This document shows, piece by piece, positions 41,455-49,779 of a stretch of DNA of 52,973 nucleotides. The DNA is from Lacrimispora amygdalina. GTDB lineage: Bacteria > Bacillota > Clostridia > Lachnospirales > Lachnospiraceae. The DNA lies in NCBI RefSeq assembly GCF_003432035.1, contig NZ_QOHO01000059.1, positions 1-52,973 on the forward strand, in the 5' to 3' direction. Each line of letters opens with the position of its first letter. Position 1 is the stretch's first letter. The position numbers were made by a program, and so were the translations under genes. Under the pieces are notes generated by a model. That model made no database searches and was not told the DNA's origin. It saw only the letters and a list, made by a program, of their open reading frames with translations.

Positions 41455-41489
41455 CCGGCAGCAAAGAGGACTTCTCTTTGACTGCCGGC
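41455..41489 (-). terminator. hairpin between rex and the NAD(P)HX-repair gene
   Basis: CCGGCAG-T-CAAAGAG pairs with CTCTTTG-CTGCCGG around a five-base loop, eight bases after the rex stop. Only TTGTTTG follows, so it may be a partial terminator or an mRNA-stabilising stem. Confidence 0.55.
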
Positions 41490-41496
41490 AGGCATA

Positions 41497-42174
41497 TTAA
41501 CTGTTTCTTGCTGTTTGTCTGTGCTTTTCTTCTTCCGTTTTCTGATCCTGCATATTGCAGACCCGGTAAGACAGCCTCATCAGACTCTCTGATAAGTGTA
41601 CATTCTCTACCACAACATCATCCGGTACTGTTAAGTCCGTATGAGCGAAATTCCAGATAGCCTTGATGCCTGCCCTTACAAGACGGTCTGCAATTTCCGG
41701 TGCCTTGGTCTTTGGTATGGTCAGGGCTGCAATCTGAACATCATTATCTTTTACAAACTGTTCCAGATCATCCACGCTTCGGATCTCGATTCCGCGAACA
41801 ACCAGACCGATCAGACGTGGATTGATATCAAACATTCCTTTGATTAAAAAACCACGCTTTTCGAAATTTGCATAATTTGCAATCGCCTGTCCTAAATTGC
41901 CTGCGCCAATAATCACTAAATTGTGCTGTCTGTCAATTCCTAATATCTTCGCAATCTCTGTATATAAGTATTTCACATTATATCCATAACCCTGCTGTCC
42001 GAATCCGCCAAAATTATTGAGATCCTGGCGTATCTGAGAAGCGGTCACTTTCATTCGCAAACTCAGCTCATTAGAGGATATCCGTTCCACTCCATCCTCC
42101 ATAAGTTCTCCCAGATGACGATAATATCTGGGAAGCCTGGCAATCACTGCTTTTGAAATTTCTTTATCTGCCAC
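41497..42174 (-). CDS. rex: redox-sensing transcriptional repressor Rex
   Basis: Rex senses the NADH/NAD ratio and represses fermentative genes when NADH is low. The N-terminal winged helix (RLPRYYRHLGELMEDGVERISSNEL, LRMKVTASQIRQDL) and the Rossmann motif IIGAGNLGQAIANY are clear. 225 residues. Start is GTG after AAGGTGAAG. It is placed upstream of the NAD(P)HX-repair gene, so NAD sensing and NAD repair are side by side. Confidence 0.95.
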   Translation of the reverse strand: MADKEISKAVIARLPRYYRHLGELMEDGVERISSNELSLRMKVTASQIRQDLNNFGGFGQQGYGYNVKYLYTEIAKILGIDRQHNLVIIGAGNLGQAIANYANFEKRGFLIKGMFDINPRLIGLVVRGIEIRSVDDLEQFVKDNDVQIAALTIPKTKAPEIADRLVRAGIKAIWNFAHTDLTVPDDVVVENVHLSESLMRLSYRVCNMQDQKTEEEKHRQTARNS

Positions 42175-42261
42175 ATCTTCACCTTCTTTTACTTAGAATT
42201 AAACTAACACCATTATAACTGCGTGATAAAATAATGTCAAACGAGTTTTACGATTGTATCC

Positions 42262-42290
42262 TTGAAAAATAAATGGACCTATATTATACT
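42262..42290 (+). promoter_or_regulatory. sigma-A promoter of the ABC-F gene
   Basis: TTGAAA (42262-42267), 17 bases, TATACT (42285-42290), 39 bases before the ATG. No attenuator or leader peptide is visible in this short leader, unlike ribosome-protection ABC-F genes that sense antibiotics. Confidence 0.75.
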
Positions 42291-42328
42291 GGTACTATTG
42301 TCCCATTTTATTCAGGAGGAAAGAAACC

Positions 42329-44242
42329 ATGATTCTCTCATGCAGTAATATCAGCAAGGCATTTGGCACCAACGAAGTGATTAAACATGCTTCCTTTCAT
42401 ATAGAAGACCATGAGAAAGCCGCCATAGTAGGAATTAACGGAGCAGGCAAATCCACTCTGTTAAAGATGATTATCGGTGAACTTGCGGCCGACGAAGGAG
42501 AGGTGGTCATATCCAAAGGGAAAACCTTGGGCTATTTATCTCAGCACCAGGATTTATCCGGGGACCGGACCGTATTTGAAGAAGTTCTGGAAGTAAAACG
42601 TCCCATTATGGATATGGAAGCAAAGATCCGTAAGCTGGAGATGGATATGAAACACGCCGCCGGTGATGAACTGGAGGAGATGCTCACCGTTTACAGCCGT
42701 CTAAATCATGATTTTGAGCTTCTAAACGGCTACGCCTATCAAAGTGAAGTCACCGGTGTATTAAAGGGTCTGGGCTTTACGGAAGATGAATTCCAAAAGC
42801 CGGTATCCGCTCTCTCCGGCGGTCAGAAGACCCGTGTTGCCTTAGGACGTCTTCTCCTTACAAAGCCGGATATCATCCTGCTTGATGAGCCTACCAACCA
42901 TCTGGATATGGATTCCATCGCCTGGCTGGAGGGATACTTAATTAATTACGACGGAAGCGTAATAATCGTGGCCCATGACCGGTACTTTTTAAACCGGGTG
43001 GTTACTAAGATTATTGAACTGGACAACGGCATTTTATCCGTATACCAGGGAAACTATACGGAATACAGCGGGAAAAGGGCCATGATCCGGGAGGCAAAGA
43101 TGAAGGCCTACTTAAACCAGCAGCAGGAAATTAAACATCAGGAGGAAGTCATTGCAAAATTAAAATCTTTTAACAGGGAAAAATCCATACGCCGGGCAGA
43201 AAGCCGGGAAAAGATGCTGGACAAGATTGAACTGTTAGAGAAGCCTGCCGAAGTCAATGATGAGATGCGTATTCAGCTGGAGCCTAATGTAATCAGCGGA
43301 AATGATGTTTTGACAGTTAAGGACTTAAAAAAGTCCTTTGGAGATAATCTCCTGTTTGATCATATTGGATTTGAAATCAAACGGGGAGAACGGGTTGCCA
43401 TAATCGGCGGCAACGGAACCGGTAAAACCACGATACTTAAGATATTAAACGGGATTCTTAACCCCGATCAGGGTGAAGTTTCTCTGGGCTCCAAGGTACA
43501 TATCGGCTATTATGACCAGGAGCACCAGGTGCTTCATATGGAGAAGACTTTATTTGATGAACTTCAGGATACCTATCCATTCATGAACAACACCCAGATC
43601 CGCAACATTCTGGCTGCTTTCCTCTTTACAGGAGATGACGTATACAAGCGAATCAAGGATTTAAGCGGAGGCGAACGGGGACGGGTATCTCTGGCAAAGC
43701 TTATGCTTTCCGAAGCCAATTTTCTGATCCTTGACGAGCCGACCAACCATTTGGACATTACATCCAAGGAGATACTGGAAGGTGCTCTTGTCAATTATAC
43801 GGGTACTGTTCTTTACGTATCTCATGACCGTTATTTTATCAATAAAACTGCCACACGGATTCTGGATCTGACTAACCAGACTCTTGTTAATTATATCGGT
43901 AATTATGATTATTACCTGGAGAAGAAAGATATCATGACTGGTCTGTTAAAACCGCCGTCAGAAGCCGCTCCTGAGACCAGTGAGGAAGTATCCGGGATAA
44001 AGCTTGACTGGAAGGCCCAAAAGGAAGAGCAGGCCAGAATCCGCAAGCGCCAGAATGAATTGAAGAAAACGGAAGAAGAAATACACAAACTGGAAACCAG
44101 GGACGGGGAAATCGATGAATTGCTTGTAAAGGAAGAGATTTTCACAGACGTTCCAAAACTTATGGAATTAAACCAGGAAAAAGAAACGATCAGCAAACGT
44201 CTGGAGGAACTTTATGAACTGTGGGGCGAACTGGCTGAATAA
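42329..44242 (+). CDS. ABC-F family ATP-binding protein
   Basis: A 637-residue protein with two ABC domains and no membrane part. Domain 1: GINGAGKSTLLK, LSGGQKTR and LLDEPTNHLD. Domain 2: GGNGTGKTTILK, LSGGERGR and LDEPTNHLD. They are joined by a charged linker (around 240-320), and the C-terminus is a coiled coil (about 555-637) rich in Glu/Lys. ABC-F proteins act on the ribosome; the coiled-coil end and length suggest the YdiF/Uup-like housekeeping group rather than antibiotic resistance. AGGAGG precedes the ATG. Confidence 0.93.
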   Translation: MILSCSNISKAFGTNEVIKHASFHIEDHEKAAIVGINGAGKSTLLKMIIGELAADEGEVVISKGKTLGYLSQHQDLSGDRTVFEEVLEVKRPIMDMEAKIRKLEMDMKHAAGDELEEMLTVYSRLNHDFELLNGYAYQSEVTGVLKGLGFTEDEFQKPVSALSGGQKTRVALGRLLLTKPDIILLDEPTNHLDMDSIAWLEGYLINYDGSVIIVAHDRYFLNRVVTKIIELDNGILSVYQGNYTEYSGKRAMIREAKMKAYLNQQQEIKHQEEVIAKLKSFNREKSIRRAESREKMLDKIELLEKPAEVNDEMRIQLEPNVISGNDVLTVKDLKKSFGDNLLFDHIGFEIKRGERVAIIGGNGTGKTTILKILNGILNPDQGEVSLGSKVHIGYYDQEHQVLHMEKTLFDELQDTYPFMNNTQIRNILAAFLFTGDDVYKRIKDLSGGERGRVSLAKLMLSEANFLILDEPTNHLDITSKEILEGALVNYTGTVLYVSHDRYFINKTATRILDLTNQTLVNYIGNYDYYLEKKDIMTGLLKPPSEAAPETSEEVSGIKLDWKAQKEEQARIRKRQNELKKTEEEIHKLETRDGEIDELLVKEEIFTDVPKLMELNQEKETISKRLEELYELWGELAE

Positions 44243-44245
44243 AAT

Positions 44246-44278
44246 AACGGGAAAGCTGCTAAAATCAGCTTTCCCGTT
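44246..44278. terminator. terminator shared by the ABC-F and cell-wall-binding genes
   Basis: AACGGGAAAGCTG / CAGCTTTCCCGTT, a perfect 13-base-pair stem between two converging genes; T-rich flanks on the minus strand (TATTTTATT). Confidence 0.75.
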
Positions 44279-44283
44279 CTGTC

Positions 44284-45363
44284 TCAGTTCTGTCCGTATA
44301 ATATCTTTTTTAAAATTTGGGTCACTTCCGGAGCTGACTCTTCCATCTCTGATCTTGTTGAAGCACTTCCCAAATATGCTGCAGCCAGCTTTCCGAAATA
44401 AAATTTCATATCGTCTGCATAATAATCAGGTATAGAAACATATTCCTCCACCAATGCTTTACTCATTGATAAATCTGTGGCTTCCTGGTTTTTCCCGTCA
44501 TAGCAGCCGTATTCATACCCGATAAATTCACAAAATGCTTCTGTGAGTTCGGAAGGATTGCAGATTTTTATTTTTTTATAGGTGGTATCAAGCGAATGGC
44601 AGACATAGTAAACTCCGCTTCCGGTATTGGGCGCAGAAAAATAACGCTTGTCCGGATAATATAGAATCTCCCAGCCTTTATCCGTAAAACGCTTCACCCA
44701 GTCTCTTGGAAGATTCTTGGACGCCTCCGTAAAAGCCTCCTTTACCTCAGCAGATACCGTAGAACTGCTTTTTTTGCTTTCAATTACTATATCAAAATTT
44801 CTGTTTCTGTTACCAGTTTCATCCATATAAGAAAGGCCTACATACTGATTGGCAGCCATCTGCCCGTTATCAAAGAAATAATACCTTCCTCCTGCAACAT
44901 ACTTATACCCGGAAGAAGCCATCTCTCCTTTTGTGGAAAACCAGTACCAGCTACCGTCCTGATCCTGAAACCAGCCTTTTTGAGGCGTCCCATCTTCATT
45001 ATAATAATGCCATTTTTCCTCTTCATCGTTATAACACCAGCCAAGCTGAAGTTCTCCGGTTTCTGAAAAGAGATAATCCATACCACGGATTCTTGTCCAG
45101 TCCGTACTTATATAACCATCAAAGCCGAAATAATACCAGCTACCGTCAATCTTCTCCCAGCAGTTCTTTTTATAGGTCCCATCCTCTTTTATAAATTTCC
45201 AGCCTATGGAATCTTCCTTCCACTGCCAGTCCTTAGAGGCTTCCTGCTGATTACAGGCGCCGCTTTGCTCCTGCCCGTTTTCTTCTGCAGCCATGGAACT
45301 CGTCACGGTTCCCATACTCAGGATGATTCCTGCTGAAATAACTGTTAACCATCTTTTCCTCAA
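44284..45363 (-). CDS. secreted choline-binding-repeat protein with degenerate lethal-factor-like domain
   Basis: A 359-residue exported protein: signal peptide (1-26, ending SSMAA), then about five cell-wall/choline-binding repeats rich in Trp and Tyr (GWKFIKEDGTYKKNCW, GSWYYF, GWCYND and so on, 45-175), then a domain of about 170 residues. That last domain follows the plan of the anthrax lethal factor metallopeptidases, up to the closing YYADDMKFYFGKLAAAYL. The zinc motif HExxH is replaced by CEFIG (residues 278-282), so no zinc site remains. It probably binds the cell surface without peptidase activity. The family call for the last domain is tentative. Confidence 0.7.
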   Translation of the reverse strand: MRKRWLTVISAGIILSMGTVTSSMAAEENGQEQSGACNQQEASKDWQWKEDSIGWKFIKEDGTYKKNCWEKIDGSWYYFGFDGYISTDWTRIRGMDYLFSETGELQLGWCYNDEEEKWHYYNEDGTPQKGWFQDQDGSWYWFSTKGEMASSGYKYVAGGRYYFFDNGQMAANQYVGLSYMDETGNRNRNFDIVIESKKSSSTVSAEVKEAFTEASKNLPRDWVKRFTDKGWEILYYPDKRYFSAPNTGSGVYYVCHSLDTTYKKIKICNPSELTEAFCEFIGYEYGCYDGKNQEATDLSMSKALVEEYVSIPDYYADDMKFYFGKLAAAYLGSASTRSEMEESAPEVTQILKKILYGQN

Positions 45364-45553
45364 GAATACTCAGCACTCCTTCCACGCCGTCTGTAAATCT
45401 GTAATCTATTAAAAGTTTACTATATTTTCTGCAAAATGTACAGTTTACAATATCTGAACTTTTTGTGAAGTTTTCCCAAACTTTTCTTCCCATTCCTTCA
45501 GTTTTGGGATATAATAAAAATCAGTATGTTTTTTCAGAAAGAGAGGTTTCCCC

Positions 45554-45769
45554 ATGAAATGGAAACGCACCCTGGCGGTTATCGGTCTGGTACTGATCTG
45601 CTCCCTGTATCTCATTGCACTTATATCTGCATTTTCTCATAGTGCGGATTCAAAAAAATGGCTGATGGCGGCGATTTATTCCACCGTTGTTGTTCCAGTA
45701 TTTTTATATGCCGCACAGCTTGTTGTCAGAATTATAAGGCCGGAAGATAAACACAACAACCAGGTATAA
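45554..45769 (+). CDS. small two-helix membrane protein
   Basis: A 71-residue protein with two membrane helices (about 6-28 and 37-60) and a short charged end (RPEDKHNNQV). GAGAGG lies seven bases before the ATG, and a TATAAT box with weak -35 (TTCCCA) lies about 40 bases upstream. No family is recognised. Confidence 0.65.
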   Translation: MKWKRTLAVIGLVLICSLYLIALISAFSHSADSKKWLMAAIYSTVVVPVFLYAAQLVVRIIRPEDKHNNQV

Positions 45770-45814
45770 AAATAAGCAGAGACAACAGGAATATTAATCC
45801 TGCTGCTCTGCTTA
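45768..45814 (-). terminator. terminator of purA
   Basis: AAGCAGAG ... CTCTGCTT with an inner CAGGA/TCCTG stem, followed by ATTTTTATA on the minus strand. Confidence 0.75.
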
Positions 45815-45873
45815 GAGTAATTATCATTTTTAGTTCAGTCCCAGTTGTTGCGGCAGTATGGCTGCAAATGATC

Positions 45874-47148
45874 CTAACGATAGATGATATCGTCTCTTCC
45901 CGGTCCGTTGGAAACCATGGTAATCGGAGTCTCAAGCTCTTTCTCAATAAATTCAATATAGTTTCTGCAGTTCTCAGGCAGATCCTCATATTTTTTAATT
46001 CCTCTGATCTCACATTTCCAGCCTGGAAGTGTGGTATAAACCGGTTTTGCCTTATTAAGTTCCACTGTATTGGGGAAATCTTTTGTGACTTTTCCGTCAA
46101 TTTCATACCCAATGCAGACAGGAAGCTCATCCAGATAACCAAGTACATCTAAAACAGTAAGCGCTGCCTCGGTAGCCCCCTGGATTCTGCATCCATATCT
46201 GGAAGCAACTGCATCAAACCAGCCCATACGTCTTGGTCTTCCTGTGGTTGCGCCATACTCACCGCCGTCACCGCCTCGGCGTCTTAACTCGTCTGCTTCA
46301 TCTCCGAAGATCTCGCTGACGAATGCACCTGCACCAACTGCGCTGGAATATGCCTTTACTACTGTGGTGATGTTCTTGATTTCATATGGAGGAATGCCTG
46401 CGCCGATGGCTCCATATGCCGCCAATGTGGAAGAGGAGGTAACCATAGGATAAATTCCATGATCTGTATCCTTTAAGGATCCCAGCTGGCCTTCCAGTAA
46501 AATATTTTTGCCTTCCTTAATAGCATCGTGAAGATATTTGGAAACATCACAGACAAACGGTTTCACCATCTCACGGTATTCAAGAAGAGTCTTAAACAAT
46601 TCTTCCGGATCAATGGCCGGTTTATGATATAAATGCTCCATTAAAACATTCTTCGTCTCACAAACGCGTGCAACCTTTTCCTTCAATGACTCTTCATCAA
46701 ACAGCTCACTTACCTGGAAACCGATTTTTGCGTATTTATCTGAATAAAATGGTGCAATCCCTGATTTAGTAGAACCAAAGGACCGTTTTCCCAGACGCTC
46801 TTCTTCATACTGGTCAAACAGAATATGATATGGCATCAGAATCTGCGCGCGGTCAGAAACCAGGATGTTCGGCTTCGGAACTCCCTTGCTCACCAGATCT
46901 TCCACTTCCTTAATTAAATAAGGTATGTTTAATGCCACGCCATTGCCGATAATGCTGGTTGTATGGTTGTAGAATACACCTGACGGAAGAAGGTGAAGGG
47001 CAAACTTGCCGTAATTATTGATAATTGTATGTCCGGCATTGCTTCCGCCCTGATACCGGATAATGATATCAGACTCCTTTGCCAGCATATCTGTGATTTT
47101 ACCTTTTCCTTCATCGCCCCAGTTGGCGCCTACGATTGCTCTTACCAT
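45874..47148 (-). CDS. purA: adenylosuccinate synthetase
   Basis: Couples IMP and aspartate with GTP, the first step to AMP. Visible: GANWGDEGKGKITD (GTP loop), YQGGSNAGHTI with the catalytic His, LLEGQLGSLKDTDHGIYPMVTSS and the TGRPRRMGWFD segment. 424 residues, normal length. AGGAGG lies nine bases upstream. It has its own promoter and terminator, with a LysR gene upstream in the same direction. Confidence 0.96.
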   Translation of the reverse strand: MVRAIVGANWGDEGKGKITDMLAKESDIIIRYQGGSNAGHTIINNYGKFALHLLPSGVFYNHTTSIIGNGVALNIPYLIKEVEDLVSKGVPKPNILVSDRAQILMPYHILFDQYEEERLGKRSFGSTKSGIAPFYSDKYAKIGFQVSELFDEESLKEKVARVCETKNVLMEHLYHKPAIDPEELFKTLLEYREMVKPFVCDVSKYLHDAIKEGKNILLEGQLGSLKDTDHGIYPMVTSSSTLAAYGAIGAGIPPYEIKNITTVVKAYSSAVGAGAFVSEIFGDEADELRRRGGDGGEYGATTGRPRRMGWFDAVASRYGCRIQGATEAALTVLDVLGYLDELPVCIGYEIDGKVTKDFPNTVELNKAKPVYTTLPGWKCEIRGIKKYEDLPENCRNYIEFIEKELETPITMVSNGPGRDDIIYR

Positions 47149-47192
47149 TCGATTAATCCTCCTATGAGTGAAAAAATACCTTTTACTTCCCT

Positions 47193-47221
47193 ATGATAGC
47201 GCAAAGATTCGCATAAGTAAA
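47193..47221 (-). promoter_or_regulatory. probable purA promoter
   Basis: Minus strand: TTTACT (47221-47216), 17 bases, TATCAT (47198-47193). Confidence 0.55.
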
Positions 47222-47238
47222 GTCAATAATATTTATAT

Positions 47239-47276
47239 TTGTCATAAGTTTAAATTATATCACTTGTCATAAGTTT
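47239..47276 (-). repeat. direct repeat AAACTTATGACAA upstream of purA
   Basis: Two exact 13-base copies with a 25-base period (minus strand; plus-strand 47239-47251 and 47264-47276). The first overlaps the last codons of the LysR gene, the second follows its stop, and a third partial copy, ACTTATG, lies at the purA -35. It may be an operator or a chance duplication of the gene end. Confidence 0.5.
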
Positions 47277-48143
47277 CAGAATCTTCTTCCCTGCAGGGGA
47301 AACAGGAGTCTTACTGTCCGTGATAATGGCAAACTGCCGCCCCGGCATGGACTCTTTAAACTGCAGTTCTATCAGAGTTCCTTTCTCAAGCTCCATCTTT
47401 GCAAATCCCGACATAACGCAGCCAATTCCTAAATTCCGCATTGCAAACTGAACGATCATATCGCTGGTGGAAAGTTCGAATTCCGGCTCCAATTCCAATC
47501 CCCGTTCCTTTAAGAAATCATCCATAAATGTACGCGTACTGGTATTTTTTTCCAAAAAAATACAGGGAAGCTCCTTCAGGATATCATAACTCAGTTTTTT
47601 CCCCTCCAGGTGCTTAAACTTCTCTCCTGCAATAAAAACATTGCGGACTTCCTTTACCGGAGTGCTTTTTACCTCACTTCTTGCCTCAAAAGGCGTGCTC
47701 ACCACTCCGAAATCAATTTTTCCGTCATAAAGAAAGCGAAGTGTTTCCGGTGTGGGACCGTTGGAAACCGTTACTTTAATTCCAGGATAAAGCTCATGAA
47801 ATTTTTCCAGATAGGGAAGCAGATAAAACTGAAGTGTCATATCACTAGCTCCGATTCGCACCTCTCCCGTTTCCAAATCCCTCATCCGCCTTAACATATT
47901 TTCCCCGTGCCAGATATTTTCTAAACCGGATTTCACATATTCAAATAAAAATTCTCCCTCTCTTGTCAGCTTTACTCCTTTTGACATCCGCATAAAAAGC
48001 TGACAGTCCAGCGACTGTTCCAGCTGTCTTACTGCCTGGCTGACAGCCGGCTGGGAGATGCAGAGCTTTTCTGAAGCCAGTGTAATACTCCCTAAATTTG
48101 CCACATAATAAAAAACCTTATAATATTCCAGACTGCTGCTCAT
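47250..48143 (-). CDS. LysR family transcriptional regulator (CysB/CysL-like)
   Basis: A 297-residue LysR protein. The helix-turn-helix lies at residues 5-65 (YYVANLGSITLASEKLCISQPAVSQAVRQLE), followed by an effector domain. The start at 48143 has AGGAGG right before it; upstream in-frame ATGs lack a ribosome site. It sits between purB and purA on the same strand but behind a strong terminator, so it is not simply part of the purB transcript. Its target is not known. Confidence 0.9.
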   Translation of the reverse strand: MSSSLEYYKVFYYVANLGSITLASEKLCISQPAVSQAVRQLEQSLDCQLFMRMSKGVKLTREGEFLFEYVKSGLENIWHGENMLRRMRDLETGEVRIGASDMTLQFYLLPYLEKFHELYPGIKVTVSNGPTPETLRFLYDGKIDFGVVSTPFEARSEVKSTPVKEVRNVFIAGEKFKHLEGKKLSYDILKELPCIFLEKNTSTRTFMDDFLKERGLELEPEFELSTSDMIVQFAMRNLGIGCVMSGFAKMELEKGTLIELQFKESMPGRQFAIITDSKTPVSPAGKKILKLMTSDII

Positions 48144-48159
48144 GGCTCCTCCTGACAAA

Positions 48160-48208
48160 CGAAAAACTGCAGACAGACTCATTGACAAAAATCAGTCTGT
48201 CCGCAGCT
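48160..48208 (-). terminator. terminator of purB
   Basis: CTGCGGACAGACT / AGTCTGTCTGCAG, a 13-base-pair stem with TTTTTC following on the minus strand. Confidence 0.85.
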
Positions 48209-48211
48209 TTC

Positions 48212-49642
48212 TTATACATTGATTTCTGCTGTCATTCCAAGAAGTTCCTGGTTGTCCTTAAGAAGAGGACGAATCACCTCATCAAGGTATATGGTAACCT
48301 GAGCCGGGGCGCAGCCTACATATTTCTTAGGGTCCATGCTCTTTTTCAGTTCTTCTAAAGAAAGATTAAAGGAAGGGTCTGCTGCAATGAGTTCAAGCAG
48401 ATTGTTATCCAGTCCGTTCACCTTAACATTCTTTCCGGCTTCCATGGAAAGCTCACGGATCCGCTCGTGAAGTTCCTGTCTGTCGCCGCCAGCCTTCACT
48501 GCATCCATCATGATGTTTTCCGTCGCCATAAAGGGAAGTTCCGCCATCATATGCTTTTCGATAACCTTTGGATAAACTACAAGACCATCCACCACATTTA
48601 AATAGAGATCAAGAATTCCGTCTATTGCAAGAAAGCCTTCCGGCACACTCAGACGCTTGTTGGCGGAATCATCCAGTGTTCGTTCAAACCACTGGGTGGA
48701 AGAAACAAGCATGGGATTCATCACATCTGCCATTACGTAGTTTGACAGTGATGCAATCCTCTCACTTCTCATGGGATTTCTCTTATAAGCCATGGCTGAT
48801 GAACCGATCTGGCTCTTTTCAAACGGCTCTTCCACTTCTTTTAGATGCTGGAGCAGGCGGATATCATTGGAAAACTTATGGGCGCTCTGGGCAATACCTG
48901 CCAGAACGTTAACGACCCGGCTGTCAACCTTACGGGAATAGGTCTGCCCAGAAACCGGATAGCAACCCTTAAATCCCATCTTTTCAGCAATCATGGCGTC
49001 TACTTTTCTCACTCTGTCCATATCCCCGTCAAACAGTTCCAGGAAACTGGCCTGGGTTCCGGTAGTTCCTTTGGATCCAAGAAGGCGAATGGAGTCAACA
49101 AGATAATCCAGATCTTCTAAATCCATGGTAAGATCATGAAGCCATAACGTGGCTCTCTTACCTACCGTCGTCGGCTGAGCAGGCTGAAAGTGGGTAAATG
49201 CAAGAGTGGGCAGTTCCTTATAGCTGTCTGCAAACTTTGCAAGCTCACTGATTACGTTAATCAGCTTTTTCCGCACCAGCAAAAGCGCTTCTGTCATAAC
49301 TATAATGTCTGTATTATCCCCCACATAACAGGAGGTGGCTCCAAGATGAATGATTCCTTTTGCCTTAGGACACTGTACTCCATATGCATATACGTGAGAC
49401 ATTACATCGTGGCGGACCTCTTTTTCCCGCTGTCTGGCAACATCGTAATTAATGTCATCCTGAAATTCTTTCAGTTCCTCTATCTGTTCATCCGTGATGG
49501 GAAGTCCCAGTTCTTTTTCTGCTTCCGCCAGAGCAATCCACAGTTTTCTCCATGTTTTAAATTTCTTATCAGGAGAAAAAATGTACTGCATCTCCTTGCT
49601 GGCATAACGCTCAGACAGCGGGCTTTGGTATCGATCTGTCAT
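48212..49642 (-). CDS. purB: adenylosuccinate lyase
   Basis: Cleaves SAICAR and adenylosuccinate to fumarate plus AICAR or AMP, so it acts twice in purine synthesis. Visible: RYASKEMQYIFSPDKKFKTWRKLW at the N-terminus, GATSCYVGDNTD, and the signature SSAMAYKRNPMRSE with the catalytic Ser loop. 476 residues. AGGAGG lies upstream. It follows purF by about 140 bases and ends in a strong terminator. Confidence 0.95.
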   Translation of the reverse strand: MTDRYQSPLSERYASKEMQYIFSPDKKFKTWRKLWIALAEAEKELGLPITDEQIEELKEFQDDINYDVARQREKEVRHDVMSHVYAYGVQCPKAKGIIHLGATSCYVGDNTDIIVMTEALLLVRKKLINVISELAKFADSYKELPTLAFTHFQPAQPTTVGKRATLWLHDLTMDLEDLDYLVDSIRLLGSKGTTGTQASFLELFDGDMDRVRKVDAMIAEKMGFKGCYPVSGQTYSRKVDSRVVNVLAGIAQSAHKFSNDIRLLQHLKEVEEPFEKSQIGSSAMAYKRNPMRSERIASLSNYVMADVMNPMLVSSTQWFERTLDDSANKRLSVPEGFLAIDGILDLYLNVVDGLVVYPKVIEKHMMAELPFMATENIMMDAVKAGGDRQELHERIRELSMEAGKNVKVNGLDNNLLELIAADPSFNLSLEELKKSMDPKKYVGCAPAQVTIYLDEVIRPLLKDNQELLGMTAEINV

Positions 49643-49727
49643 GTTCCTTTCATTCCTCCTTGGGTTTCGTTGTAGAGCTATTTTAGCATATTTTTCTTAC
49701 TATGGGAAGAGCAGGCAGGGACCGTCC

Positions 49728-49751
49728 GCCGGTTATACGCTGTAAACCGGC
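49728..49751 (-). other. hairpin between purF and purB
   Basis: GCCGGTT / AACCGGC around a ten-base loop, about 30 bases after the purF stop. No T run follows, so it may slow or stabilise the transcript rather than end it. Confidence 0.4.
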
Positions 49752-49779
49752 CTGACAGCCCCTGATCTCTTTGTCCTTT

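Noticed and set aside
49190-49675. 161-residue open frame antisense to purB
   Set aside because: Overlaps the conserved N-terminal part of purB and lacks start signals.
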